A stretch of 64,000 bases of DNA from Otatea glauca (taxonomy: Eukaryota > Streptophyta > Magnoliopsida > Poales > Poaceae). Positions 1 through 10,491 of the stretch are shown one piece after another. Each line of letters starts with the position of its first letter. Position 1 is the first letter of the stretch. The notes beneath the pieces were generated by a model. That model did no database searches. It was given only the letters and a program-made list of their open reading frames with translations, and had not been told where the DNA came from. The DNA is taken from contig CM070723.1 of the NCBI GenBank assembly GCA_036346275.1, positions 5,456,001 through 5,520,000 on the forward strand, read 5' to 3'. The position numbers and the translations under genes were made by a program.

Positions 1-2
1 AG

Positions 3-155
3 GAAGGCGTGGAAGAGGTGATCGGATCAGAGCTCAAGGGCCTCACGGATTACGAGGCGCGCGCGCTGGAAGCCCTGAAGCCGCAGCTGAAGGCGAGCAT
101 CGACAAGGGCGTCGCGTACGCGCAGCAGCAGCCGGTGGCAACAGCATTGGCCTGA
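3..155 (+). CDS. C-terminal end of an unidentified host gene (partial)
   Basis: An open frame runs from the window edge to a TGA at 153-155 and gives 50 residues. The reading is helical and charged (segments such as DYEARALEALKPQLKASID) and ends in a Gln/Ala-rich tail. Third codon positions are mostly G or C, as in many grass genes, and unlike the AT-rich DNA that follows. The start and most of the protein lie outside the window. I do not recognise the family from this tail and assign no function. The gene is convergent with the RNase gene at 34967-35919, and its stop lies 359 bp before the large retrotransposon block. Confidence 0.6.
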   Translation, partial: EGVEEVIGSELKGLTDYEARALEALKPQLKASIDKGVAYAQQQPVATALA

Positions 156-514
156 AGAGGTGAAATCGCCGTCATTTTGCAGCATTGCTGGGTGCTTTCG
201 CTGCGTCAGTTTTGTAGCGCTGCACGCCCAGCATTTCTAGTGTTTCTGTTGGAGCCTGGAAGGAATTTGACAGGTTAACAGAGATGATTAGGTTCGCAAG
301 TATGGTGGAGTTGCGACGTGGAATTAATCAAAACTTCGTTGCATCTCACTGAACGATGCATTCTCTGCGGTTTTGGGGCATAATGCTGTTAGTTGGTTTC
401 TCCTCTTATTTTTGTATGTACATGCTTCGTCGTTCAAGAACCTAAAAGAGTATTGTGTGTACGTATGTCTGTGTGCTACCATTACAACCGAGCTCCCTCC
501 AATGCTGAGAGGCA
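156..514 (+). other. Likely 3' UTR and downstream flank of the first gene
   Basis: Unique, T-rich sequence follows the stop codon with no credible open frame. It looks like the 3' UTR and flank of the upstream gene up to the Sirevirus boundary at 515. I could not pick a clear polyadenylation site. Confidence 0.4.
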
Positions 515-599
515 TGTGGTGGTCTATCTATATTTGTAATGAGTAATTGACTGTGTTTAATCTTGTAATGCTCAGATTTGAGTTTGAAATGTGTTTACT

Positions 600-1460
600 C
601 TGGTGTTGACCAATTTGGTTTGAGTGCTCGTAGACCCTTTGAGTGGTCTTGGCCGTCCCTTGAGTAGTCCTTCCTAGCCTCTGTGATCTCTAAGGTGGTC
701 GTTCCCTAGAGGGGTTGTTTCCTAGAGTAGTCATTCCAAGAGTGGTTGTAGCCCTGGTGACCTCTAGGATAGTCGTTCCCTAGAGTGATTCTTCCTAGAG
801 TGGTCGTAGCCTTTGTGATATCTAGGGTGGTTGTTTACTATAGAGGTCGTTCACTAGAGTGGTCATTTCTTGAATGATCGTGGTCTTTATGACCTCTAGG
901 GTGATTATTCCCTAGAGTGGTCGTGACCACTTGGGGAGTGATCGTGACAACTTGAAACCTCTTTGGGAGTGGTTGTGACCTCTTAGGGAGTGATCGTGCG
1001 TGACCTCTATGGGAGTGATCGTGAGTGGTCTAGACCATTGTATGGGTGGTCATGACCTAAGGATTTCTGGGGAAAGTGGTCCTGAAGGAGTGGTTTAGAC
1101 CTCTGTATAAGTGGTTGTGATCTCTTAGGGAGTGGTTTAGATCTCTGTATGAGTAGTCGTGACTTCTTGGGGGAATGGTCATGATCTCTAAGGACCTCTT
1201 GAAAAGTGGTCCTAACTACTAAAGGAGTGGTCGTGACCTCTAAAAGAGTGGCCATGACATCTATAAGAGTGGTCTGGAGTGGTCTTGACCACTAAGAAAG
1301 TGGTCATGACCTTTTTTAAGAGTGGTCACAGTTAAGACTTAAGAGTGGCTTTGAATAGTCACAACCAAGAATAGCTTTGAGTGGTCATAGCCTTATGTGG
1401 TCTTGGGCTTGAGTGGCTTTAATTGGTCATAGACTAAAGTGGTCACAGTATAAATGATCC
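600..1460 (+). repeat. Degenerate short tandem repeat in the Sirevirus 5' LTR
   Basis: Dozens of imperfect units of about 17-25 bp are built on GAGTGGTCGTGACCTCT. The core GGTCATGACC is a perfect palindrome (for example near 1037 and 1297). The same block recurs in the 3' LTR at 32102-32830, so it belongs to the LTR. It sits upstream of the TATA box, where U3 regulatory repeats are expected. Confidence 0.8.
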
Positions 1461-2137
1461 AAGGTGAGATCTTTTGCTGTTTGACCAGTCAATGATTATT
1501 GTCTGACTATTGATGTATGTTATCTAGAACAGTGTTATGTGACAGTTTGCTTGTCACTAGAAGCTAGATCATGGTGAGGCGGAGGAGACTAGGACTAGGC
1601 TAGGAGAGTTGAGGTCCAGACGGTTAGGGTGATGCCGAAGATGACCGAGGCCAAGGAGTTGCTGCAAGCTAAGAAGACAAAGGTTGAAGCTTGAGCCACT
1701 GGTGATGGATATGGCAGGAAATGGCATGGATCGGGACTACGCTCAGGGAGAAGCCGAGGTCCAGAATGGTCAAGGAAGCTGATGCTGTCATGATCAAGCG
1801 GACAAGAACAAATGGTGCACCAAATGACTTGGGTCTATTTGCAAGCGAGGACGGTTCGGGGGATCCGGACGCGTGAGAGGCTTGGCAGCAAGTCATTGGG
1901 GCCACAGGAAGGTGGAGATACTAATTTAAATCCTACTTAAGCGAAGGAGGATCGTTGGATCAAGGGTTCGCGGGTGGAGTAGATGCTAGGTTAGTGTTAA
2001 AGTGTTTGGTCAAAACCCGTTATGCTGTTGGGTTTTGGGTTAGCCCATGTATGTATCAGGGAGTGAATCTCAGCCCTTGATGAGGTTTCTTGATGGTCAA
2101 GAAGATCATCTAAGGGTGAAGGCTGCTTCTAGTGTGC

Positions 2138-2146
2138 TATAAATAG
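2138..2146 (+). promoter_or_regulatory. TATA box of the Sirevirus 5' LTR
   Basis: TATAAATAG is followed by a GAGGGG leader. It occupies the same LTR position as TATAAATG at 33551-33558 in the 3' LTR. This marks the U3/R boundary region, with transcription expected about 30 bp downstream. Confidence 0.65.
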
Positions 2147-2947
2147 AGGGGTAGAGAGATGTCTCCACAGCCTGGTTGGAATCAAGGTCTGAACTAAGTC
2201 TTAGAGAAGAGTCCTTTGGTTTCTTTATGCTCTGTTGAGTTTTGCCTACCTGGAAGTGTGGCTTTATAACCACCCATCTCTAAGCAATGCAAGATCAAAG
2301 TTTATCTATGTCTGAAATTTATTTTTGCTCTAGCATTTTTGCTTGGTTCTTTCTTGCAACTTGAGTTGTGCTTCACCTCCTTCTACTTGCTCTGTCTCTA
2401 CTGGATCTAGGACGTATAAGAGGTTGAGGAGTTCATCTAGTATATGCTCCAACCTAGCAAGATCCACTAGAACTTACTCTTGCTAAAGTTTTTGGTCTCC
2501 TTTCTTTTTGAGTCTTTGATCTCTCTTGATCTCGTGCTGCTAAGGATGAATGATTGATGAATAAATCCTCTGCAGATCATATCTCGATCATCTAGGCAAG
2601 CTTTGAACAAGATTTCAGATTCTTCTCAAGAAACCAGTAGATCTTTTCTTGACTCTTTTGAGGGGTGTATCTTTGGGGTTCTTGCTTGCTGTGACATGTG
2701 GAAGATTATCTAAGATCTTCTTGATCATCAAATCCCCACGAGAAAGCTCAGGGTGAAGTTTGTGAGTTTATTATAGTCTTGTCGCAACCTTCCTTGAAAG
2801 TGAAAAAGGTCAACACTTTAACATAAATCCTTACGATTGAAGGTTGGAATATGTTCCTGACATCCATAAGAAGGTGCATGCAAGGTTTCATAGGATTTGA
2901 ACCACACGATCAAAAGTTAGAATGATTATTGATTTTGATAGCGTGAT

Positions 2948-3923
2948 TGTCGGGGATCAGACAGCCTGGCGCGCGTCCCCCTGACACGTGTCCGTTCCCC
3001 CTCTGTGCCCAGGGGACTGTTCCTAAGCCCAGGCAGAAACATCTCCGGTCTACCGGCCCAGGGCGCCGAACGGACTGTTACCAGTCGGGATCCGACCAAA
3101 GGTCCCAAGAGACCACCGGGATCCCTCTCCGAGCTCTTTCCCGACCTGGCGGACCTCTCCGAGCTCTTTCCCGACCCCCTTGGCGGGGCGGGATCTCCCG
3201 ACTCCGACCGGACAGCGCTCTCGACCCCCTTGGCGGGGCGGGATCTCCCGACTCCGACCGAACCAAGGTGACAGACACCGAGGGCCGCATGTCGGGGCCC
3301 TCATCAGCCTACCGCCACGTACCTTGCGAACAAGGACAATCGGAGTGACTATACAAGGGCAGGTGGCTCCTTCCCTAGAAGGTTTGGTGGCTCACTGAAG
3401 TCGAGCTTCCACCCCATCAACCCGATCAGCGTCTGATTTAACGCACGCTCCCTCCCAAGGCAGCGCCAACGTCACACACCACACGTCAGCATTCGTAAGG
3501 ATCACAGAGGGCAAGTACGCTATTTCCCGGGGAATACCTAACCTCCCTGACCACCAAAGCTACCGACCCAGCATGGGCAAGACGTGTGGCGACCAGTCCA
3601 CAGGACGAAGGACCAGAGCTCCTAGCATAGGTCGCCTCGCCTTTCCCCCGACTCTCGATGTAACCTGCCCCTTCCTTCTGTATAAAAGGAGGCAGGACTA
3701 ACGATTCTAGAGAGGAGGAACACATGAGAACAGGAGGAGCTTAGGTAATTTAGCGCCCTCATCTGTAAAACGTTGTGCAAAGCAATACAATCGACCATCC
3801 GAATCGGGTAGGGACTTTCGGCCAAACCAAGATACATCTTGGACTCTTGAGTCTAACCATTCAGGAGTGGAACGCACGACCCTTAGACTTACAAATTTAC
3901 TTGCGGCGCTCAAAACGCCGGCG
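2948..3923 (+). repeat. Left LTR of the Gypsy element
   Basis: Begins TGTCGGGG and ends at about 3923, just before the primer site. TATAAAAG lies at 3681-3688 in a GTATAAAAGGAGG context. It holds a 50-bp tandem duplication: the unit beginning CGACCCCCTTGGCGGGG occurs at 3172 and again at 3222, but only once in the right LTR. The motif TCCGAGCTCTTTCCCGACC is also doubled at about 3127 and 3158. Confidence 0.8.
3681..3688 (+). promoter_or_regulatory. TATA box of the Gypsy left LTR
   Basis: TATAAAAG, matched by TATAAAGG at 17996-18003 in the right LTR. This is the expected RNA polymerase II promoter of the element. Confidence 0.65.
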
Positions 3924-3945
3924 GTTGGCGCGCCCGGTAGGGGGC
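3924..3945 (+). other. Primer binding site of the Gypsy element
   Basis: The stretch TTGGCGCGCCCGGTAGGGGG follows the LTR end. It resembles the TTGGCGCGCCAGGTAGGGG primer site common in grass Tat/RIRE2 elements, with one difference. Confidence 0.6.
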
Positions 3946-3946
3946 C

Positions 3947-5560
3947 TTGGCGTCTTCGTCACCATCTCGGATTCCGTTTGTCTCACGATGGCATCCACCC
4001 ATGCGCGACGGCATGATCAAGGCCGGGGCCGGATCCGCTTGGCTCCCTCGACCGCCCGTCACCCAGCAGAGGGCTCACGCTGTCCCTCCGCCTCCGAGGA
4101 CAGCGCCCGTGAGAGCACAGGCGTCCTCTCGGCGACCGCTAAGCTCCGGCTTGGGCGCCGCAGCCCCGGCCGGAACCGAGGAGTGCTCCGCCACGTCCGC
4201 GAAAACTCCGTAGGCCCGGCGGTGACCATGTCACCCCGTAGGCTCGCAACTTGTGGCGATGGTCGGCTACATGCCGGCCTCCATCCACGAGCTCTTGGAA
4301 GACTCTTCCGACCATGACTCCGGCTCAGACACGGAGTACCACCGCAGCGGCACTCGCGAGTGCAACATGGCGAACACGGTCGATTGACCGTGGCCCCGCG
4401 GCTCGGGACCTCCTATCCGCGCACTCAGCGCGGGAGGAGGAGTACCAGTGGCGTCTTGAACGCGCCGAGCCCGCGCGCCGAGCTCCAACAACAGCGCAAA
4501 GAGTTGGAGGAACGAAGAGCCGAGCTCGACCGGCTCGAGCCAACTGGAGCAGAGGAGCTCGAGACCCGCATGTGCTGGCGGCAGCAGCAAGCGCGCTGCG
4601 TGCAGCACCCCAAGCCAGCGGAAGAGTCCGACGGTCCTCGATTCTTCCCATGCAAGCCAAAACGTGGCGCGGTGCAATCTTTGCCGAGGCCTCCGGAGCC
4701 GATCGACCGGAGGCCAAGGCCACTTATCAAAACCTCCGGTTTGGTAGGCGTGCGGCCGCGGCACATGCACGCCTCGGCTCCTATCGCTCGAGCCACCTCG
4801 CCACCGGGCCCAGTCAGCCGTCTGGAGCCGGTTGGTCCGGTGACAGCGGCGCCGCACCGCGAGCCACACCAGCCTCGCGCGCCGGTCGCCCGCCGCCTCG
4901 GTGATGTTTACGACATTCGCGCTACCCTTGAGGCGCGAAGAAAGATGGCGAAGGAGGCCGCCACTCACGAATTGTGGGCGACGGACACCACCACCGCGGC
5001 CGAGCCCCGACGGTCTGGATCGCGGCGTTACGCGAGGATCCGCCAGCGGACTTCCCGCCAGATTCCGGCGCCTACCAACATTGCCAAATACACGGGCCAC
5101 AAACCGGTGTCGGCTCAAGATTACCGGCTCGCATGCGGGCGGGAGGAGCAACGGATGACCTCTTCATCATCCAAGACCTTCCCATCTACCTCGCGGACTC
5201 GGCCCGAGCACGGCTCGAGTACTTGCCCGCCAAAACCATCGAATTGGACCGACTTGAAGGCCCTCTTCGTCGGCAACTTCGAGGCACTTACAAGCGCCAC
5301 GAAACTCCTGGACACTGAAGGCTGCAAACAGCAGCCTGGGAAACCCTCGGGACTACATCCGCGGTTTCCCTTGATGCAACAGCTCCCGACATCTCCGACG
5401 CCGATGTCGTGGGAGCATTCATCTGACACCTCCCGCAAGGCCTTGGTACACAAACTAGGTTGCCTCAAGCCCAAAACTACCAAGGAGCTCCTCGATATCG
5501 CCACCAACCACGCCTCGGCGAGGCGTGGGGGCCATCTTTGAGGAGGAAAGGCCCACTAGA
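3947..5560 (+). pseudogene. Gypsy gag, frameshifted
   Basis: Pieces of a Retrotrans_gag-type protein are spread over several + frames. An N-terminal piece starts near 3947. Readings such as DLPIYLADSARARLEYLP (about 5160-5230), NWTDLKALFVGNF (about 5245-5280), GTYKR and VHKLGCLKPKTTKELLDIA (about 5450-5510) occur in family order but in different frames. An arginine-rich, Pro-rich linker precedes them. The gene codes the capsid-like structural protein in intact relatives; here at least three frame changes break it. Long antisense frames over this GC-rich stretch (for example 4267-5151) are shadows. Confidence 0.75.
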
Positions 5561-6479
5561 ATCCGGCGTCCACATCGGGTCCCCTTCGACCGCTCCGACA
5601 AGCCAGGCGGCACGGAAGCAGATCCGCGAGACCCAAGTGGTCGCCACCGTCGGCCGCCCGCCAAGCGGCGAGTGCAACCGGCCGTCGCGCCACCACTTCG
5701 AGAAGTTGATGGGCGGCCCGTGCCCAAACCACGGGTTCTCCGTCAAGCACAAATCACCGGGACTACGAGGTCTGGCGTTACCTCTCCGCGCGTCCCGCAA
5801 CGCCGCGTGGCAAGGGAAGAAGCTGCTGCGGCCCCGCGGGTCCGAGAAAAAAGCGCACGGCGAGTTCCACGAACCCGACGGCTGCCTCATGATCTTTGGA
5901 GGACCGGCCTGCTATGCCGACAAGCACCGGCTCAAGCTCGCTTATCGCGAGGTCCACACCGTCGCGCCATGCGTCCCCCAATACCTCCGGTGGTCAGAGT
6001 TCCCGATCACCTTTGATCGGACCGATCACCCCGACCATGTTCCACAGCCGGGGAGATACCCCCTGGTGGTCAGCCCCGTCGTGGGGAAGAAGCGCCTTTC
6101 AAAGGTGCTGATGGACGGAGGCAGCGGTCTCAACATCCTCTACGTCGAGAAGCTCGACGCTATGGGGGTCCCGCGCTCAACCCTCCGACCCAGCAAGGCG
6201 CCTTTCCATGGCGTCATTCCTGGCCAGCAGGCCCATCCACTCGGGCAGATCGACCTGCCCGTTACCTTTGGGGAACCGGGAAACTTCCGCACCGAGACCC
6301 TCGCTTTTGAAGTCGTGGATTTCCCCGGTTCTTACCATGCCATCCTGGGAAGGCCGTGTTACGCCAAGTTCATGGCGGTCCCCGCCACGCCTACCTCAAG
6401 TCGAAGATGCGGGCCACGAGTCATCACCGTGGCATCATCTTTCCAGCTTGCCTACAATCTGCGCGCAGCTAGCTTGTGA
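5460..6479 (+). pseudogene. Gypsy gag C-terminus and aspartic protease segment of pol
   Basis: An open frame of 339 codons. The first half is low-complexity and arginine-rich. The second half contains the retroviral-type aspartic protease: LMDGGSGLNILYVEKL with the catalytic Asp at about residue 219, then AFEVVDFPGSYHAILGRPCY, where ILGR is the flap-end motif. In the family this domain cuts the Gag-Pol polyprotein. DGGSG in place of the usual DTGS/DGGSS is normal for this lineage. The frame is lost at about 6390, after ILGRPCYAKFMAVP, because a shift moves the next readable part to another frame. Confidence 0.75.
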
Positions 6480-6859
6480 GCTTGCCTCGGCAGTCATCGC
6501 GTCTGCCGAGCTCGACAACCTCAAGAGGGAAGCCTCCGAATCCGCCCCTGAGTCCAGCAAGTTGGGGGCGGGATCCTTCAAGTCCGCCGAGGACACGAAG
6601 GAGGTCGCGGTCGATCCCTGCGATCCGACCAAGACCGTGCGGATCGGAGCCACGCTCCCCGCCAAATAGGAAAGCGCGCTCGTCGACTCCCTCCGCACCA
6701 ACAAAGACGTCTTTGCATGGAGGTCCTCCGACATGCCAGGAATCCCAAGGGAAGTCGCCAAGCACTCCTTGAGCATCCGACCAGGCTCAAAGCCGGTCGC
6801 CCAACGCCTGCGCCGCTTCGACGAGGAGAGGCGCAGGATCATAGGAGGAGATCGCCAAA

Positions 6860-7632
6860 CTTACGCCGCAGGTTCGTAAAGAGGTGCGCCACCCCGAGTG
6901 GCTAGCCAACCCTGTACTTGTAAAAAAGAAAAATGGGCAATGGAGGATGTGCGTTGACTATACGAGTCTCAACAAAGCGTGTCCCAAGGATCCGTTCCTT
7001 TGCCCGCGTCGACCAAGTCATCGACTCCACCGCGGTGCGAGTCCCTCTCTTTCGGATGCCTACTCGGGCTACCACGGATTGCGCTAAGGAGTCCGACCAC
7101 CGCGACTTCCTTTATTACTCCGTTCGGCTCATTACGCTACGTTACAATGCCGTTCGGCCTAAAGAACGCGGCGCTACATACCGGCGATGTATGCAAGCGT
7201 GCTTCAATGACCGGATCGGCCGTAACGCTTGAGGTGTCGTCGGCGATATTGTCGTAAAGACCAAGAAGGCCGACGACCTTATCCCGACCTAGAAGAGACC
7301 TTCGCGAACCTTCGACGATTCGCATAAAGTTCAATCCAGAAATCGTCTTGGGGTCCCCAAAGGAAGCTCCTTGGCTTCATTGTCTCGGCGAGGCATCGAG
7401 GCCAACCAGAGAAGATATCGGCAATCGCAAGGATGGGCCCAATCGGCAACCTCAAGGGGTCCAGAGGTCGACGGATGCTGGCGGCTTTGAGCCGTTTCGT
7501 GTCTCGCCTCGGCGGCGCGAATGCCACTCTGAGCTACTCAAGAGATCCGACCGCTTCACCGGACCGGAGGCTCGGAGGCCCTCACCCACTGAAGGCCTTC
7601 TGTCCTCGCTGCGATCCTGATCGCCCGGCACG
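6860..7632 (+). pseudogene. Gypsy reverse transcriptase, catalytically broken
   Basis: Recognisable pieces in changing frames are PEWLANPVLVKKKNGQWRMC (about 6890), VDYTSLNKACPKDPF (about 6950), SDAYSGYHG (about 7055), RYVTMPFGLKNA (about 7135) and a thumb/connection segment near 7435-7600. The polymerase motif expected as YVDD reads VVGD at 7236-7247, so the first catalytic Asp of that motif is lost as well as the frame. The domain would copy element RNA to DNA on the tRNA primer. Confidence 0.75.
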
Positions 7633-8556
7633 GTGAACCGTGTTTCTCTACATCGCCGCCACTACCCAAGTCGTCGTGCGGCCCTCGTGGTGGAAGCGGC
7701 GGAAGAAGGCCGCGAACTCAAGGTACAACAACCGGTTTACTTCATTAGCGAGGTCCTTTCCGAGTCAAGGCTCGGTACCCACAGTGCGAAGCTACTCTAC
7801 GCGGTGCTCATTGCGAAGAGAAAGCTCGTCCACTACTTCGATCAGCACACCATCACTGTGGTGACCACGTCCCCGCTCGGCGAGATCGTCTGCAACCGCG
7901 ATGCCTCGGGAAGGATAGCCAAGTGGGCGCTCGAGCTCAGCGGCCACGACATCACATACGTCCCTCGGACGGCGATCAAGTCGCAGGCCCTAGCCGACTT
8001 CGTCGCCGAGTGGACGAAACCGAGCACCACGGTGATCGAAGACCCCGAGCACTGGACAATGTACTTCGATGGGTCTTACAACAAGAACGGCACGGGCGCG
8101 GGAGTCGTCATCATCTCCCCGCTCGGGAACAAGCTTCAGTACACCATCAGGCTGCTTTTCGATGCCACCAACAACGTCGCCGAGTACGAGGCCCTCGTCA
8201 ACGGTCTTCGGATCGCTGTCGACCTCGGTGCTCGCCGAGTCCACGTCCACGGGGACTCCAAGCTTGTCGTCGACCAAGTCATGAAGGCCGCGGAGCCCCG
8301 AGACGCCCGTATGGCCGCGTACTGTCGAGAAGTGCGCGGGCTCGAAGAGCGGTTCAAGGGCTTCGAGCTTCACCATAGCTACCGACGCTACAATAGCGAC
8401 GCCGACTACCTAGCCAATCTGGCCTCCAGCAGAGAGCCGGTCCCGCCCGGGATCTTCGTCTGCGACCTCCTGCGCCTTCTATCCACCGGGCACGGTGGCG
8501 AACGGTCCCCGACCTACCTAGCACGGTCGCCCCAACTGCCGCGCGGTCGGGCGTAG
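7633..8556 (+). pseudogene. Gypsy RNase H plus extra archaeal-type RNase H domain
   Basis: A 307-codon open frame, with the start chosen by frame only, since the first codon is GTG inside pol. Residues 1-130 are the Gypsy RNase H and tether (YFISEVLSES, LLYAVLIAKRKL, GRIAKWALELSGHDI). Residues 140-265 form a second, complete RNase H: MYFDGSYNKNGTGAGVVI with Asp146, NNVAEYEALVNGL with Glu184, VHGDSKLVVDQV with Asp208, and NSDADYLANL with Asp258. All four catalytic acids are present. A second RNase H of this kind is a mark of the Tat lineage. This is the best preserved part of pol. The frame stops at 8556 within the linker to integrase. Confidence 0.8.
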
Positions 8557-8558
8557 AC

Positions 8559-9809
8559 TTGGCCGGGTCGAGCCGCAGCGTGCTAGCGACCGAGTCCGAC
8601 TGGAGAAAGCCCTTCATAGATCGTTTGACGGACGGGTCACTTCCCCCCGACCCGACCGAGGCCCGGCGCCTCGCCCGGCGGGCAAAGTCTTTCGTCCTGG
8701 TCGGCCCAGACCTTTACAAAAGGAGCCCCTCCGGGGTCCTCCAAAAGTGCATCCTGGCCGACCAAGGAAACAATCTGGCCGGGCGACATACAGGTGAATT
8801 TGCGGTCACCACGTTGCGCCCCGATCTCTTGTGGGAAAGGCTTTTCGGCAAGGTTCCTATTGGCCGACCGCCATGTCCGACGCCGAGCACATCGTACGCA
8901 CCTGCGAAGGATGCCAATTCTTTGCCAGGCAGACACATCTGCCAGCTCAGGCCTTGCAGACGATCCCCATCACGTGGCCTTTTGCAGTTTGGGGACTCGA
9001 TCTGGTCGGGCCTTTCAAGAAAGCGCCCGGGGGCTTTACCCATTTGCTCGTCGCGGTGGACAAGTTCACCAAATGGATAGAGGCCAAGCGATCGTGGCGT
9101 CCACGTCGGCCAAGCGGCCATCTTCTTCCGCGACATAGTCTTTCGGTTCGGAGTCCCAAACTCCATCATCACCGACAACGGAACGCAGTTCACGGGGAAG
9201 GAGTTCCTCGAGTTCTGCGATGACTTCAACATCCGCGTCGATTGGGCAGCCGTGGCCCATCCGCGGACCAACGGCCAGGTCGAGCGCGCAAACGGCATGA
9301 TCCTTCAAGGGCTCAAGCCGCGGATCTTCAGTCGGCTCAAGCACTTCGCGGCGGCCGGGTGACCGAGCTACCGCCGTCCTCTGAGTCTGTGGACCACGCC
9401 GACCGGCGGCCGGGTTCACACCGTTCTTCATGGTATACGGTCTTTGAAGCCGTCTTGCCGGCGACACAGGTATGGCGCCCCAAGATTACAAGCATTCGAG
9501 GAGGCTCGGGGCTCGCCGCACAACAAGGCGTCGTCGACCACTCGACGAGGTGCATGGCGTGGCCATCTGCGATCGGCCGGTATCAACAAGCTCTGCGACG
9601 TTATCACGGCCGTCGAGTTCGAGGCGGTCTTTCGATCTTGGCGACACGGTCTGGCGGGTCCAAACCGGCAGGATAAGCACTGGTATCGCCCCTCGGAAGG
9701 CTCCTTCACCGTCGTGGAGATCCTCCGACCGCACCTTCGACTCAAGGGCGCCGACGGCGCATCCTTCGAATGCATGGAATATAGAAAAGTTAAAGCGATT
9801 CTATCCTAA
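8559..9809 (+). pseudogene. Gypsy integrase, frameshifted
   Basis: Begins in frame 8559 and shifts near 8840, 9100 and 9350. The zinc-binding part reads AEHIVRTCEGCQFFARQTH. The catalytic core keeps all three acids: Asp in WGLDLVGPF (about 8998), Asp in IITDNGTQF (about 9173) and Glu in NGQVERANG (about 9282). A C-terminal part ends LKRFYPKLF or EYRKVKAILS near 9800. The domain would join element cDNA to the host genome. Frameshifts separate the acids into different frames, so no active enzyme is coded. Confidence 0.75.
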
Positions 9810-9924
9810 ACTCTTTTCCTCTTCCTAGCATGCTCTTTACTTTTTCCTTCCGAGCACACAGTCGCCATGCGACGACTCGGAGCTGCCCTTCGGCGCCCGT
9901 TCAGTGCTCCCGGTCGGCGCTGCG

Positions 9925-10250
9925 CGGGGTTGATGACCTAACCGACCACAAGGTCCTTCGGCGGTAACCCCTTCGACCAAGTGCTCTGACCTCGCCCAAT
10001 GTGGCTATGGTTGCTAACACTTCGCGGAAGAAGGAAGTACCGAGTGGAGTGACCTTTGGGTCGGCAGGAACCTCCTCCCCGCACGAACTCGGCTATCCCA
10101 CGCGCTTATGAGTGCGTGACCCGGCCGGTCATGAGGTCCATCCCGGCGGTAACCCTCTCAACCCAAGTGTTACGCCTCGCCCAGCAGCTATGGTTGCTAA
10201 GTAGCACTTCGGAAGAAGGAAGTGCCAAAGTGGAAAGATCCTTGGCGGTC
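9925..10250 (+). repeat. Two imperfect direct repeats of about 130 bp after pol
   Basis: Shared landmarks occur in the same order in both copies: CGGCGGTAACCC, CAAGTG, CTCGCCCA, GCTATGGTTGCTAA, CACTTCG and GAAGAAGGAAGT. The copies are about 9925-10060 and 10118-10250. No coding content is seen between pol and the antisense unit (9810-10490). Confidence 0.6.
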
Positions 10251-10491
10251 TAGAACACTCCTATCCCTCACAAGTCGCCTAACATTGCATAGCCAAGTCT
10301 CCAATCCACCTCGCCCCTCCCAAAGCGACCCAACCTACGCATAAGTGACCCCTGCGGTCCTTAAGGCTATGGTCGGTCAAACGCTCACCCTAAATACGAA
10401 AGAGGACGAGAGGCGATTTTGGAACTTGATAAATTCAAGATTGTTTACATAGCAGTCTTTACAATCTAAAAAAGGATAAAGCTAACTATTT

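Noticed and set aside
4267..5151. 294-codon antisense frame
   Set aside because: Shadow of the gag region in GC-rich DNA; arginine-rich with no family signature.
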